Under the pieces are notes generated by a model. That model was not told where the DNA came from and made no database searches. It was given only the letters and a program-made list of their open reading frames with translations. Shown piece by piece: positions 34,458 to 45,245 of a stretch of DNA of 64,000 nucleotides. The DNA comes from Amphritea balenae (GTDB taxonomy: Bacteria > Pseudomonadota > Gammaproteobacteria > Pseudomonadales > Balneatricaceae). Within the stretch, counting starts at the first letter, position 1, and every line of letters starts with the position of its first letter. A program made the position numbers and the translations under genes. The stretch lies in assembly GCF_003858655.1 (NCBI RefSeq), contig NZ_RQXV01000001.1:682001-746000 (forward strand), written 5' to 3'.

Positions 34458-35432
34458 CTAATTAACCGCAACACTGACACTGATTGGCAGATAATAGTTA
34501 ACCAACCAGATCACCAGACTCAGTGATACAAACGAAAATACGGTGGTGGGCACCAGAACAGCGGCGCAGGTGGGTCCCAATCCATACTTTGATGCGATGA
34601 TCGGATAGATACCGAACATCGGCATGCTGGCCAGAATGATCGCTGCAGCAATCATCAAAGGGTCCATACCCGGTATAAAACTAAATACCAGCATCACCAT
34701 TAATGGATGAATAAAGAGTTTAACCGGCAGAATCATCCCGATATCTGCGACCACTGAACGTACATTGATACCCACCAACAAACCGCCGATCGCAAACAGG
34801 GCAATACCACTCACAGTCGCAGCAAACAGATCAATCACTTTCAGCGCCGGCTGGGGCAGTGTGACACCCAGTGAAGAAAACAGTACGCCGATGATAATAG
34901 AGAGAATAATAGGGTTACGCAGTACCTGACGAAAGCTTTGTAGTAACACTTTTATCCGGCTTTCACCTTTACTTCCACCGGCATCGGCCAGAATCAGTGT
35001 GAGTGGAAATATCAGAAAATTTTCCACCATCAGGGTCAGTGCCAGCGGCACCATCGCGGCGCTGCCAAACAGTTGCACAATAACCGGAAAACCGATCATC
35101 AGACTATTGGAAAAACTACCACCCATGCCATAAATAGCCCCTTCACTGATACTTTTTCCGCGCAGCTTCAGGGTCAGGATAAACAGCAACATAAAGGCTA
35201 TCAGCGAACCTGTTGCATAGCCCATCAGATAGGCACCATTGAACACTTCAGCCACCGGCTTTTCACTGATCGCTTTGAACAATAAAGCAGGCAAAGCAAA
35301 GTTCACGGCAAACGCACTCAACGCCTGAGGGGTACCTTTAGGGACAACGCTGTTCTTAACCGCCAGAAAGCCGATCAGAATAATAATAAAGACCGGTCCG
35401 GTGATACCCAATACTTGCGTCAAACCCGACAT
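34458..35432 (-). CDS. AEC (auxin efflux carrier) family permease
   Basis: 324 residues with about ten membrane helices: VLGITGPVFIIILIGFLAVKNSVVP opens the first, and MGGSFSNSLMIGFPVIVQLFG is the family's conserved Asn/Gly-containing discontinuous helix. The second half has GIYPIIASKYGLGPTCAAVLVPTTVFS. AGGAGAG precedes the ATG. It is a second carrier of the same family as 31625-32554, but the two are clearly different in sequence. It lies alone between the methyltransferase and SLC13 genes. Organic acid transport is likely from the family. Confidence 0.85.
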   Translation of the reverse strand: MSGLTQVLGITGPVFIIILIGFLAVKNSVVPKGTPQALSAFAVNFALPALLFKAISEKPVAEVFNGAYLMGYATGSLIAFMLLFILTLKLRGKSISEGAIYGMGGSFSNSLMIGFPVIVQLFGSAAMVPLALTLMVENFLIFPLTLILADAGGSKGESRIKVLLQSFRQVLRNPIILSIIIGVLFSSLGVTLPQPALKVIDLFAATVSGIALFAIGGLLVGINVRSVVADIGMILPVKLFIHPLMVMLVFSFIPGMDPLMIAAAIILASMPMFGIYPIIASKYGLGPTCAAVLVPTTVFSFVSLSLVIWLVNYYLPISVSVAVN

Positions 35433-35567
35433 TGTTACTCTCCTGATAGTGCATCCGATTAGGGTACAAATAAATTACGAAATAAATTCAGCACCCGCTA
35501 CAGGTGCTCTTTAATAGATAGATAAAACCAAACCAGCCAGAGAAGGCGTTATATTCCGGCTATAGAT

Positions 35568-36953
35568 CTATAACCACCCCAGCAGCTGCCACCATAGATA
35601 ATTAAGAGGCAGCAAAATAAGCACCGTCAAAGCCGCTAAAATCAGGCATAAACGGGCCACATGACTAAGTGAAACGCCTGCCAGCGGTATCGCCATCATC
35701 AGCGGTACTGACTGATAAGTAAAAACCACAGTGGAAAAGCCAAATACCTGAGTCATCAGCACCGCTTCCAGACTCATACCGGTCATCTGACTAATCTGCC
35801 CCGCTAAGGGTGTCAGGGTTGCAGAAACACCGGCCAATGTTGCCACGACACCGGTCATCATCGCGGTTAACGATAGAGCAAAGAAGTTAATCAGGTCATC
35901 GCCCTGAGCCAATGGCAGCCAACCCAGCACCTGATCACCGGCCAACAGACTAAGCTCACTGTAGTTAATCAGGCTTGCGATGCCTAATAAGCCTGCCAGC
36001 ACCAATATCGCACTAATATTAATATTCTCATTAAAGCTCTTAGGTGAAACCATACCGATACCCGGTAATAGCAATATGGTTGCCGCCGACAGACCAATCC
36101 AGGCTGAAGAGATATGGTGGATAGAATCCGTTACCCAAAACCCCAGCGTGCCCAGCATAATGATCAGCAGTCTTATTTCAGTCCGACTCAATCGACCATT
36201 ACTGGTAGCCCCCGCCGAGCGCTTAGGTGTATCCGGGTAAAGTTTAAGAATAATCAGAATCAACAATAACGCCTTTAGAATACCCAGCACCGGGAAGTGC
36301 AACATCAGGTATTCACCGAACATGGGCGTCCAGCCATGAATAGTTTCAGCCGTGCCCATCATAATCATATTAGGAATATTTGCGGTCAGAATGGCAAAGG
36401 TAGGCAGGTGACAACCAAAAGCCGCCGCCAGAAAAACCCCGATATAGCCATTACTGCCTTTTTCAAAGCCGCAACTTTTCGCCACTGCTAAGGCAATAGG
36501 AATAAACAACACTACCCGCCCTACCGAAGATGGCATCACAAAACCTAACATGACACCCATCAGAACAATGCCACTGATAAGTTTTGTATAACTGCTATCA
36601 AAGAACCCACTGAACCGATCTGCAATACGTTTGGCTAAACCGGTCTCTTTGATCGCAATGCCCATCACTAGTCCGGAAACAACCAACCAGCAGGCCGTTG
36701 ACGTCAGGCCCGAAAAAACAACGTCGGCTGGGGCTACGGATAACAACATCGCCAGCACCAGCACAACCAGCGCGGTCACAAACTCAGGCAGAGCACCGGT
36801 AGCAAACAACACCATGCCACCAATAATCAGCAACCCGGAATAAAGTTGCTGTTCACTCAACACAGCAACAGCCGGACTCAGAAGCAGTAAAGCCGATAAC
36901 GAAGGAATTAAAAACAGTGCAAGCCACTGCGAACGATCAAGCTGAATCTTCAT
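35568..36953 (-). CDS. SLC13 / DASS family permease (Na+-coupled dicarboxylate or sulfate type)
   Basis: 461 residues from the ATG at 36953; a GTG at 36962 would add three. It has about twelve membrane helices. VMPSSVGRVVLFIPIALAVAKS and FGCHLPTFAILTANIPNMIMMGT resemble the SNT/SNP-type loops of SLC13 carriers, with a second copy near LAGVSATLTPLAGQI and TYQSVPLMMA. These carriers move divalent anions such as succinate, citrate or sulfate into the cell. It is divergent from an AraC-type regulator 97 bp away, the probable controller. Confidence 0.82.
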   Translation of the reverse strand: MKIQLDRSQWLALFLIPSLSALLLLSPAVAVLSEQQLYSGLLIIGGMVLFATGALPEFVTALVVLVLAMLLSVAPADVVFSGLTSTACWLVVSGLVMGIAIKETGLAKRIADRFSGFFDSSYTKLISGIVLMGVMLGFVMPSSVGRVVLFIPIALAVAKSCGFEKGSNGYIGVFLAAAFGCHLPTFAILTANIPNMIMMGTAETIHGWTPMFGEYLMLHFPVLGILKALLLILIILKLYPDTPKRSAGATSNGRLSRTEIRLLIIMLGTLGFWVTDSIHHISSAWIGLSAATILLLPGIGMVSPKSFNENINISAILVLAGLLGIASLINYSELSLLAGDQVLGWLPLAQGDDLINFFALSLTAMMTGVVATLAGVSATLTPLAGQISQMTGMSLEAVLMTQVFGFSTVVFTYQSVPLMMAIPLAGVSLSHVARLCLILAALTVLILLPLNYLWWQLLGWL

Positions 36954-37050
36954 ATCGAGCACCCGGATAGGATTAGTGCTGGTTATTCTGACAAAAACCC
37001 ACTATGTTTTAAGTCGATAAAATGACAATTAATGTTTAATTTCGGACATC

Positions 37051-37854
37051 ATGACAACAAAGCCAGTCTCTATTCGCAAACGTTACCGCTCTAAGCTGGG
37101 CTACAGGATTGACCCATCACTGCCAATTCTCGGACTGCATAACCTGATTTTATCCGAGCTGGAACTGGATTTTCATCATCACCCCAGAGGTCAGCTGGCT
37201 TATGCTTCATCCGGCGTGATCAAGGTGTTTACCGATGCCGGTAGTTGGGTTGTACCTCCGTCACAGGCAGTATGGATTCCTGCAGGTATCTATCATTCTG
37301 TCAGCCCGGAGATCAGTTCGGAGATCCGCCATCTTTTTATCGATCCTGCCTATTTGCATCGCTTCCCTACCGAGTGCAGCGTGGTTGAGGTATCGCCATT
37401 ACTAAGGGAGTTGATTCTGAAGGTTGCTGATTTTGGCGAAGACTATGCCGACAATAGTCCGGCCAGCCGGATCTGTTCCGTCATCCTGGATGAGTTACAG
37501 GCACTGAAGCCTTCATTGCTACACCTACCCGGTGCAGCCGATCGCCGCCTGTTGAGGATTATGCAGGGCATGATTGAGCGACCTGAAACCAAAACCAGCC
37601 TGTCCTACTGGTCACAACTGGTTGGCGCTAGCGAGCGCACCCTGAGCAGACTGTTTATAAAAGAAACCGGAATGACATTTCAGCAATGGCGCAAACAACT
37701 ATTACTGCATGAAGCGATAAACCGGTTAGGCAAAGGAGAATCGGTTATAAATGTGGCACTGGACCTGGGTTACCACAGTCCCAGCGCCTTTGTTTCTATG
37801 TTTAAAAAAACACTGGGAAAACCGCCAAAGCAATATTTCAGAGATCTCAACTAA
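37051..37854 (+). CDS. AraC-family regulator with N-terminal cupin
   Basis: 267 residues. The N-terminal ligand-binding cupin shows FHHHPRGQLAYASSGVIKVFTDAGSWVVPPSQAVWIPAGIYHSV (about residues 42-90). The C-terminal domain has the two AraC helix-turn-helix units, YWSQLVGASERTLSRLFIKETGMTFQQWR and INVALDLGYHSPSAFVSMFKKTLGKPPKQYF. It begins 97 bp from the divergent SLC13 permease gene, which it likely controls. It lies ahead of the choline region but is separated from betB by 704 bp. The ligand is unknown. Confidence 0.88.
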   Translation: MTTKPVSIRKRYRSKLGYRIDPSLPILGLHNLILSELELDFHHHPRGQLAYASSGVIKVFTDAGSWVVPPSQAVWIPAGIYHSVSPEISSEIRHLFIDPAYLHRFPTECSVVEVSPLLRELILKVADFGEDYADNSPASRICSVILDELQALKPSLLHLPGAADRRLLRIMQGMIERPETKTSLSYWSQLVGASERTLSRLFIKETGMTFQQWRKQLLLHEAINRLGKGESVINVALDLGYHSPSAFVSMFKKTLGKPPKQYFRDLN

Positions 37855-38558
37855 GGCCGTTCCAGCTGATATCTATAGCCCTTACTGACAGCGATCTCTT
37901 TTCATATCAAACACACCCGCCACCGACACATCATGACCAGCCCTCAGGCGATAGAATCAACAGACGATAAACCTGCTTAGGTTTTCTGTTCCCTAACTTA
38001 AACAAAGCCTGTTAAAAAGAGTCTTTAATAAAGAGCATTCCAGACATACTTTTAATCGGTGTGTACGACAAAGTCTTTCAACAAGATCGCCCTGCGATAT
38101 CGTTCGTTAACAATGGATAGAATTATCCTTCCTCGTCCAGAACGGGTCTGGATGCGACATATATTGATTTTTTCAGGCTATTTTTGCCCCTAAAACAATT
38201 AATACAGGGTCAATTAACCGCATATAATTCTAACATTTACCCTGAACAGCCACTTTTTATCCTATCCATTCCACTAAAAACAGGGAAATAACTTTCTGTT
38301 TCATCTATCAGTGCAGCCTTCACCCATTCTTGACTTATGATCACAGAATAGCCAAAGTTGTTTTTAATTAAACGATCAATTAATAAAAACATTTTACTGA
38401 TAAACGCTACTGACAAACACCTCTTTTAAGGCAGTTAAATAGCCTGATAAGTATTCTGGATCAGAGCGTTTTAAGAACATGAACAGCGTCGCTTTGCTGA
38501 GGGTAGTACCAATACGTTACCGGTTTAGCAAAGCTACAGATAAGCAGGATAAAAACAG
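37855..38558. other. 704-bp intergenic region upstream of betB
   Basis: No supported gene. The region is AT-rich from about 37970 onward. It contains the BetI-like palindrome at 38364-38383, about 175 bp before betB, which suggests a long untranslated leader or several promoters. A small reading frame beginning at 38479 overlaps betB in another frame and is not supported. Confidence 0.45.
38364..38383. promoter_or_regulatory. Candidate BetI operator
   Basis: TTAATTAAACGATCAATTAA is an inverted repeat centred on TTAAACGATCAA. As I recall, BetI sites in Enterobacteria and Vibrio have a TTGAACGTTCAA-type core, which this resembles at most positions. It lies upstream of betB in the only large gap before the choline genes. 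Confidence 0.5.
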
Positions 38559-40013
38559 ATGCAACAATCTTTATACATCAATGGTCGCTATATGGACGCT
38601 ACGTCCGGTGAGACTTTTATCACTCACAACCCAGCCACCGGAGAGGTACTGGCAACAGTACAACAAGCATCTATGGCGGATGTTGATCTGGCCGTTGCCT
38701 CTGCCCATGAAGGTTTTAAAGCCTGGTCAGCAATGACCGGTGCTGAACGCGGCCGGATCCTGATGCGTGCCGTTGCTATTCTGCGCGAACGCAATGACGA
38801 GTTGGCTCTGCTTGAGGTTCTGGATACCGGCAAGCCACTACAGGAAGCTAACTGCGTTGATATAGCGACCGGTGCCGATGTTATCGAATATTACGCGGGT
38901 CTGGCAGCAACCATTCATGGCCAGCAACAGGATCTGGGCGGCAATAACTTCTTCTACAGCCGCCGCGAACCGCTGGGTATCTGTGCCGGTATCGGCGCCT
39001 GGAACTACCCGATTCAGATCGCTATGTGGAAATCCGGGCCGGCTCTGGCGGCGGGTAATTGCATGATTTTCAAACCCTCAGAAGAAACGCCACTGAGCGT
39101 TTTGAAGCTGGCAGAGATATTCACCGAAGCGGGCCTCCCCGATGGTGTATTCAATGTTGTGCAGGGTGACTACCGGGTTGGCCAGGCACTTTCCCGTCAT
39201 CCGGAAATAGCCAAAGTTTCTTTCACTGGGGAATGTGGTACCGGCAAGAAAGTAATGGCGGATACGGCAGGCTCTCTTAAAGAAGTCACGATGGAACTGG
39301 GTGGTAAATCACCACTGATCGTATTCGAAGATGCCGATCTGGAAAACGCCGTATCCGGTGCGCTTCTGGCCAACTTCTATACCCAGGGTGAAGTCTGCAC
39401 CAACGGTACCCGGGTATTTGTTCACGACAGCCTGTATGACGAATTCATTAGCAAAGTAGCTGCGCGTACCGAACAGATGATTATCGGCGATCCTACCGAC
39501 CTGAATACCCAGGTGGGTGCTCTGATCTCATCTCAGCATATGGAAAAGGTTCTCGAGTTTATCGAAGCGGCAAAAACAGCCGGTGCTCGCCTTATCTGCG
39601 GCGGCGAACGTGCCACCGGAAACGGGCTGGAAAACGGCTACTTCGTCAAACCTACGGTATTTGCTGACTGTAGCGATGAGATGCCCAACGTTAAAGAAGA
39701 GATCTTTGGTCCGGTGATGTCGATTCTGCGGTTCAGCGACGAAGAAGAAGTGATCCGACGTGCCAACGATACTGAATACGGTCTGGCTGCCGGGGTCTTC
39801 TCAACTAACTTCTCCCGGGCACACAGGGTTATTGCCCGTCTGCAGGCGGGTATCTGCTGGATAAATACCTGGGGTTCATCACCTGCTGAAATGCCGGTTG
39901 GTGGCTATAAGCAGTCGGGTATCGGTCGCGAGAATGGTATCGAAACCCTAAACCATTACACCCAGGTTAAAAGCGTCTTTGTCGAGCTGGGTGATATCGA
40001 ATGCCCTTATTAA
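38559..40013 (+). CDS. betB: Betaine aldehyde dehydrogenase BetB
   Basis: 484 residues, a normal length for BetB, which oxidises betaine aldehyde to glycine betaine with NAD(P)+ in the cytoplasm. N149 lies in GAWNYP, the general base E246 in MELGGKSP and the catalytic C280 in [29 protein letters not shown] and [20 protein letters not shown] are signature stretches of betaine aldehyde dehydrogenases. It is first in a run of same-strand choline genes, followed by betA after 139 bp. The BetI-like site upstream suggests choline-dependent derepression. Confidence 0.95.
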   Translation: MQQSLYINGRYMDATSGETFITHNPATGEVLATVQQASMADVDLAVASAHEGFKAWSAMTGAERGRILMRAVAILRERNDELALLEVLDTGKPLQEANCVDIATGADVIEYYAGLAATIHGQQQDLGGNNFFYSRREPLGICAGIGAWNYPIQIAMWKSGPALAAGNCMIFKPSEETPLSVLKLAEIFTEAGLPDGVFNVVQGDYRVGQALSRHPEIAKVSFTGECGTGKKVMADTAGSLKEVTMELGGKSPLIVFEDADLENAVSGALLANFYTQGEVCTNGTRVFVHDSLYDEFISKVAARTEQMIIGDPTDLNTQVGALISSQHMEKVLEFIEAAKTAGARLICGGERATGNGLENGYFVKPTVFADCSDEMPNVKEEIFGPVMSILRFSDEEEVIRRANDTEYGLAAGVFSTNFSRAHRVIARLQAGICWINTWGSSPAEMPVGGYKQSGIGRENGIETLNHYTQVKSVFVELGDIECPY

Positions 40014-40030
40014 CAGGGCGTTTTGGTCGG

Positions 40031-40056
40031 GCTTTTTAGTAGAGCTTTTTAGTAGA
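40031..40056. repeat. 13-bp tandem duplication between betB and betA
   Basis: GCTTTTTAGTAGA occurs twice back to back (40031-40043 and 40044-40056), followed by a partial third copy. It lies just after the betB stop, where it may slightly alter betA expression. Confidence 0.75.
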
Positions 40057-40152
40057 GCTTACTAAGTACAACAGTATTAAGAATATAGATGTCGCCGCAG
40101 CAATAACTACAGCGGAGGCGGATAAGATTTTGTTTTAAGCGGGCGTAACAGT

Positions 40153-41895
40153 ATGACAAATAATAAAAATTACGATTACATCATTGTCGGAGCCGGTTCC
40201 GCAGGCTGCGTACTGGCCAACCGTCTGACCGAAAGTGGCGAACATAGCGTTTTGGTTCTCGAGGCCGGCGGCAGCGATAAAAGCATCTTCATCCAGATGC
40301 CAACTGCGCTGTCCTATCCGATGAATACACCCAAATACGCCTGGCAGTTTCACTCTGAGCCGGAGCCATACCTGGATGGCCGTTCAATGCACTGCCCACG
40401 TGGCAAAGTGCTGGGCGGCGGCTCTTCCATTAACGGCATGGTCTATGTCCGGGGTCACGCCTGTGATTTCGATGAGTGGCAGGAAAACGGTGCCGATGGC
40501 TGGGGTTATCAACAGTGCCTGCCCTATTTCAAGAAAGCAGAAACCTGGAACAAAGGCGCAGATCAATACCGCGGCAGTGAAGGCCCGTTAAGCACCTGCG
40601 GCGGCAACGATATGAAACTTAACCCACTGTATCAGGCATTTATAGATGCCGGTGCAGATGCCGGCTACCCGACCACCGAAGATTACAACGGCTACCGTCA
40701 GGAAGGCTTCGGCACTATGCATATGACGGTTAAAAATGGTGTCCGGGCATCGACCTCCAATGCCTATCTTCGTGATGCGATGAAGCGCAGCAACCTGACC
40801 CTGATCAGCGGCGTTCTGACCCGCAAAGTGATTATGGGTGGTGAAGGTGCCGCGAGAAAGCGTGCAACAGGCATTGAGTATGAGAAAAACGGCCAGATCG
40901 TCACAGTCACCGCCAACACCGAGGTCATACTTGCAGCGGGCTCTGTTGGTTCTCCACAACTATTACAGCTATCAGGGATTGGGCCAAAGAAAGTGCTGCA
41001 GGAAGCGGGTGTTGAAGTTCTCCACGATTTGCCTGGCGTTGGCGAAAATCTTCAGGATCATCTGGAAGTTTACTTTCAATATCACTGTAACCAGAAGATT
41101 ACCCTGAATGGCAAACTCGACCTGATTAGCAAAGGCTTGATCGGTACCCGTTGGATGCTATTCAAAGACGGTCTGGGGGCGACTAATCACTTTGAATCCT
41201 GCGCCTTTATCCGTTCTCGCGAAGGCTTGAAATGGCCTAATCTTCAATACCATTTCCTGCCAGCTGCAATGCGCTACGACGGCGGTAAAGCGATTGATGG
41301 CCATGGCTACCAGGTCCATGTTGGCCCTAACAAACCAGAAAGCCGTGGCCGAATCTGGATCAAATCAGCCGACCCTAAAGCCAAGCCAGGCATTGTGTTC
41401 AACTACATCGGTACTGAGCAAGACAAACAGGACTGGCGTGACTGCATCCGCCTCAGTCGAGAAATATTACATCAACCGGCGATGGATCAGTATCGCGGTG
41501 ACGAGATACAGCCGGGACTGCACATCACCAGCGATGAAGATATCGACCAATGGGTGCGCGACAACGTTGAAAGCGCATACCATCCTTCCTGTAGCTGCAA
41601 GATGGGCGCGGATAACGATCCGATGGCCGTGCTCGACAGCCAGTGCAGAGTCCGGGGCATCGATGCTTTGCGGGTTGTCGACTCATCCATTTTCCCGACC
41701 ATTCCGAACGGTAACCTTAACGCACCTACCATCATGGTGGCGGAAAAAGCCGCCGACATGATTCTGGGCAAACAGTCATTACCGGCAGCCGGTGTTGACG
41801 TCTGGATCGACGAGCAGTGGCAACAACGCCAGCGACTCAAAAGCCCTAAACGCAACTTAAACGACATCATGGAGAAACAAAAAATAGCGGGATAG
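40153..41895 (+). CDS. betA: Choline dehydrogenase BetA
   Basis: 580 residues, slightly over the usual 555-560. It is a membrane-associated GMC-family flavoprotein oxidising choline to betaine aldehyde. The ADP-binding start is [20 protein letters not shown]. The GMC signatures are [20 protein letters not shown] and [13 protein letters not shown]. The active-site region near the C-terminus is [13 protein letters not shown] (catalytic His) and [29 protein letters not shown]. The extra length is a basic tail after [13 protein letters not shown]. It follows betB and precedes choX by 54 bp. Confidence 0.95.
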   Translation: MTNNKNYDYIIVGAGSAGCVLANRLTESGEHSVLVLEAGGSDKSIFIQMPTALSYPMNTPKYAWQFHSEPEPYLDGRSMHCPRGKVLGGGSSINGMVYVRGHACDFDEWQENGADGWGYQQCLPYFKKAETWNKGADQYRGSEGPLSTCGGNDMKLNPLYQAFIDAGADAGYPTTEDYNGYRQEGFGTMHMTVKNGVRASTSNAYLRDAMKRSNLTLISGVLTRKVIMGGEGAARKRATGIEYEKNGQIVTVTANTEVILAAGSVGSPQLLQLSGIGPKKVLQEAGVEVLHDLPGVGENLQDHLEVYFQYHCNQKITLNGKLDLISKGLIGTRWMLFKDGLGATNHFESCAFIRSREGLKWPNLQYHFLPAAMRYDGGKAIDGHGYQVHVGPNKPESRGRIWIKSADPKAKPGIVFNYIGTEQDKQDWRDCIRLSREILHQPAMDQYRGDEIQPGLHITSDEDIDQWVRDNVESAYHPSCSCKMGADNDPMAVLDSQCRVRGIDALRVVDSSIFPTIPNGNLNAPTIMVAEKAADMILGKQSLPAAGVDVWIDEQWQQRQRLKSPKRNLNDIMEKQKIAG

Positions 41896-41949
41896 AAAGA
41901 GCACCGAGAAAAACCTACATTCAGACAATAAAAATAAGGTACAAGACTC

Positions 41950-42909
41950 ATGACGACTCGACAGAAAAAAGCCAACCCTAAACACAATCTGATGCGCGGG
42001 CTTACCGTTGCTATCGGTATGTCAGCATCGATGGCCTTTGCAGGCCAGTGTGACACTGTGCGTTTTTCCGATGTGGGCTGGACCGATATTACCGCAACTA
42101 CCGCGGTTACCAGTGAAGTAGTACAGGCACTGGGCTATAAGCCAACCACTCAATTGCTGTCGGTACCTGTTACCTACACTTCACTGGCCAATGGCGATAT
42201 CGATGTATTCTTGGGTAACTGGATGCCTACCATGGAAGCCGATATCGCTAAGTATCGGGAAGCCGGCACTGTTGAAACCGTCAGAGCAAATCTTGAAGGC
42301 GCTAAATACACCCTGGCAGTACCTAAATATGTCTATGATGCGGGCGTCAAAAGCTTTGCCGATATCGCTACCCATAAAGATAAGTTCAAAGGTCGCCTTT
42401 ACGGTATTGAACCGGGTAACGATGGTAACCGCCTGATTCAGGATATGATCGATCAGGACGCCTTTGGCCTGAAAGGCTTTAAGCTGGTTGAATCCAGCGA
42501 AGCAGGCATGATCTCCCAGGTTAGCCGTTCAGCTAAGCGTGAACAGTGGGTGGTTTTTCTGGGCTGGGCACCGCATCCGATGAATGCCAATGTTGAGATG
42601 GAATATCTGGACGGTGGCGATGATTACTTCGGACCAAATTATGGCGGTGCCAACGTCTACACTAACGTCCGTCAAAACTATACACAGGACTGCCCGAATA
42701 TGGGTCGCCTGCTGCAAAACCTTTCCTTCAGTCTGGAGATGGAAAACCAGGTTATGGGGTCCATTCTGGATGATGGTGATAAGCCTAAGGTCGCCGCACA
42801 GAAGTGGCTCAAGTCTAACCCTCAGGTGTTGGAAACCTGGCTCAGCGGTGTCACCACTAAAGAGGGTGGCGATGCTCTGTCCGCGGTACGCAATCATCTA
42901 AAGATCTAA
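41950..42909 (+). CDS. choX: Choline-binding periplasmic protein ChoX
   Basis: 319 residues with an N-terminal signal peptide ending near SMAFAG. It is an OpuAC-type binding protein. The choline box of Sinorhizobium ChoX, as I recall it, is W43, D45, W90, Y119, N156 and W205. The same residue types are found here one position later: W44, D46, W91, Y120, N157 and W206. C34 and a downstream Cys in YTQDCPN could form the disulfide. Cation-pi binding of choline's trimethylammonium follows from that box. It feeds the ChoW/ChoV complex encoded next and lies directly after betA. Confidence 0.92.
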   Translation: MTTRQKKANPKHNLMRGLTVAIGMSASMAFAGQCDTVRFSDVGWTDITATTAVTSEVVQALGYKPTTQLLSVPVTYTSLANGDIDVFLGNWMPTMEADIAKYREAGTVETVRANLEGAKYTLAVPKYVYDAGVKSFADIATHKDKFKGRLYGIEPGNDGNRLIQDMIDQDAFGLKGFKLVESSEAGMISQVSRSAKREQWVVFLGWAPHPMNANVEMEYLDGGDDYFGPNYGGANVYTNVRQNYTQDCPNMGRLLQNLSFSLEMENQVMGSILDDGDKPKVAAQKWLKSNPQVLETWLSGVTTKEGGDALSAVRNHLKI

Positions 42910-43067
42910 GCCTGGATATCTGAACCCGGCTCGCTGCTGCCGACCTGAACGGTTCAGCAGCAGCGATACCACGTTCTGAATAGTTTATTTCTAGCAAATT
43001 GTATTTGGCAGCCAGCGGATATTGCGCTGGCCCATCTACCTGAAAGGCATATCTGAAGGGCAATCAC

Positions 43068-43913
43068 ATGAACTGGATTACAGATAACAAAATCCCCCTG
43101 GGTAGCTGGATGGAAGCGTTCGTCGACTGGCTGACATTTAACGCCGCTGATTTCTTCGATGCAATATCAGTCTCCCTTGAGTGGCTTATCCTCTCGATGG
43201 TTGAGGTAATCCAGTGGTTCCCACCTTTTGTGCCGATGGCACTGATAGCAGCAATCGCCTGGGCACTGCACCGAAGCCTGCCGCTGGTTATATTTGTCGT
43301 CGCTGCGCTGCTACTGATACTTAATCTGGGTTACTGGCAGGAGATGATTGAAACCTTAGTATTGGTACTGGCAGCGACATCGCTGTCCGTCGCCGTGGGT
43401 ATCCCTATCGGGATCATGGCCGCTCACAGACCCTGGATGTATACCATCCTGCGACCTATTCTGGATCTGATGCAGACAATTCCAACCTTTGTCTATCTGA
43501 TCCCAACACTGGTTCTGTTTGGCCTGGGCGTAGTACCGGGGCTTATCTCGACCATCATATTTGCAATTGCTGCACCGATCAGACTGACTTATCTGGGTAT
43601 CAGCAGAGTACCTGAAAACCTGGTCGAAGCCGGTAAAGCATTTGGCGCTACTCCCTTTAAATTACTCTACAAAGTAGAGCTGCCTGCGGCAATGCCTAGC
43701 ATTATGGCCGGTGTCACCCAGTGCATCATGCTCTCATTATCAATGGTGGTTATCGCTGCTCTGGTCGGCGCTGATGGTTTAGGCAAACCGGTTATCCGGG
43801 CACTTAATACCGTCAATATCTCACAGGGTTTTGAAGCGGGTCTGGCTATTGTACTGGTCGCGATCATCCTGGACCGTATCTGTAAAGCTCCGGGCGCTAA
43901 GGAGGAGGGTTAA
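43068..43913 (+). CDS. choW: Choline ABC transporter permease ChoW
   Basis: 281 residues, an inner-membrane permease of the ProW/OpuAB family. After an N-terminal region (MNWITDNKIPLGSWMEAFVDWLT, typical of ProW/ChoW) come about six helices. IMAAHRPWMYTILRPILDLMQTIPTFVYLIPTLVLFG is the family core, and the EAA loop is PENLVEAGKAFGATPFKLLYKVELP. It ends two bases before the choV start (43916), so the two are translationally coupled. It imports choline delivered by ChoX. Confidence 0.93.
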   Translation: MNWITDNKIPLGSWMEAFVDWLTFNAADFFDAISVSLEWLILSMVEVIQWFPPFVPMALIAAIAWALHRSLPLVIFVVAALLLILNLGYWQEMIETLVLVLAATSLSVAVGIPIGIMAAHRPWMYTILRPILDLMQTIPTFVYLIPTLVLFGLGVVPGLISTIIFAIAAPIRLTYLGISRVPENLVEAGKAFGATPFKLLYKVELPAAMPSIMAGVTQCIMLSLSMVVIAALVGADGLGKPVIRALNTVNISQGFEAGLAIVLVAIILDRICKAPGAKEEG

Positions 43914-43915
43914 TC

Positions 43916-45109
43916 ATGTCAGCAATCAGTATTCGTAATCTGGACGTAATTTTTGGCAATCAGATGATGATGAGCCTGAATCTTCTGGATAAGGGAAAGA
44001 CCCGTCAGGAAATAATCGAAACAACCGGCGACGTCGTCGGCGTACAAAATGCCAGCATTGAGGTTCAACAAGGCGAAATCTGTGTCTTGATGGGACTATC
44101 TGGGTCAGGTAAATCCAGCCTGCTGCGTGCGGTAAATGGTTTAAACAAGACCAGTCGTGGTCAGCTACTGGTACAAGACGGTGAACAGATGGTCGATATT
44201 GCCAACTGTGATGCCGCTACCCTGCGCCATATGCGTACCAACAGAATATCGATGGTGTTTCAGAATTTTGCCCTGATGCCCTGGCTGACGGTTCTGGATA
44301 ACGTTGCATTTGGCCTCGAAATGCAGGGCATGGGTAAGCAGGAACGTCGTGCTAAAGCAATGAAAAAGTTAGAGATGGTTGGACTGGCGGAATGGAGCGG
44401 TAAATACCCTCACGAACTTTCCGGCGGTATGCAGCAACGGGTTGGCTTAGCCAGAGCCTTTGCTATGGACAGCGACATATTGCTCATGGATGAGCCTTTT
44501 TCTGCTCTGGATCCGCTCATTCGAAGTCAGCTGCAGGATGAACTGATTGAGTTACAACAACGACTCAATAAGACCATTCTGTTTGTCAGCCATGATCTGG
44601 ATGAAGCCCTTAAGATCGGTACCAATATCGCCATTATGGAGTCGGCGCAGATCATTCAGCACGGCAAACCCGAGGACATAGTCCTTAACCCGAGTAACGC
44701 CTATGTCGAAGATTTCGTTGCCCACACCAACCCTTTGAACGTATTACGCGGTCGTTCACTGATGACCGATGCCGCTACGCTTGAACGACTCGACGATATG
44801 TTGGTGCTTAACCGTAATGACAATACCTGTATCAGTACCGATCAGGAAGGCCAGGTGGTATCGGCCAGCCGTCAGGGTCAGACCCTGCCATTACACCAGT
44901 GGCAGGAAGGCGAAGATATCAGCCGCCTGCCTGAAGGCGCTTTGGTAATGACAACTCCGGATATATCGATGCGTCATGCCATTGAGATTCGCTACCGTAC
45001 CGGTCATCCGGTGCTGCTTAACGAACAAAACAGCCTGGTAGGTATTTTGTCCGACAAAGATTTCTACCATGCTTTGCTGGGAAAACACTTTACCACCAGT
45101 GCAGCTTAG
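43916..45109 (+). CDS. choV: Choline ABC transporter ATP-binding protein ChoV
   Basis: 397 residues. The ATPase domain has Walker A GLSGSGKSS, the Q-loop VFQNFALMPW, signature LSGGMQQRVGLARAF, Walker B ILLMDEPFSALDP and switch SHDLDEA. The C-terminal 110 residues form a CBS-like region (SRLPEGALVMTTPDISMRHAIEIRYRTGHPVLLNEQNSLVGILSDKDF), as in ProV/OpuAA, where CBS domains sense ionic strength. The N-terminus contains a long insertion before Walker A (KGKTRQEIIETTGDVVGVQNA), typical for the family. GAGGAGGG precedes the ATG. It is the last gene of the ABC unit; the alkaline phosphatase gene follows after a 136-bp gap. Confidence 0.93.
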   Translation: MSAISIRNLDVIFGNQMMMSLNLLDKGKTRQEIIETTGDVVGVQNASIEVQQGEICVLMGLSGSGKSSLLRAVNGLNKTSRGQLLVQDGEQMVDIANCDAATLRHMRTNRISMVFQNFALMPWLTVLDNVAFGLEMQGMGKQERRAKAMKKLEMVGLAEWSGKYPHELSGGMQQRVGLARAFAMDSDILLMDEPFSALDPLIRSQLQDELIELQQRLNKTILFVSHDLDEALKIGTNIAIMESAQIIQHGKPEDIVLNPSNAYVEDFVAHTNPLNVLRGRSLMTDAATLERLDDMLVLNRNDNTCISTDQEGQVVSASRQGQTLPLHQWQEGEDISRLPEGALVMTTPDISMRHAIEIRYRTGHPVLLNEQNSLVGILSDKDFYHALLGKHFTTSAA

Positions 45110-45245
45110 AAACAGAAAGCATACTAGAGCCAATATGATTAACGATTAACGCCGGCTATACAGTCGTAGTTGTAACAGGTGAGGTTCACTCAATAACCTC
45201 ACCACTTCTAGCACTCTTAAAAAACAAATAAAAATGGAGAACGCG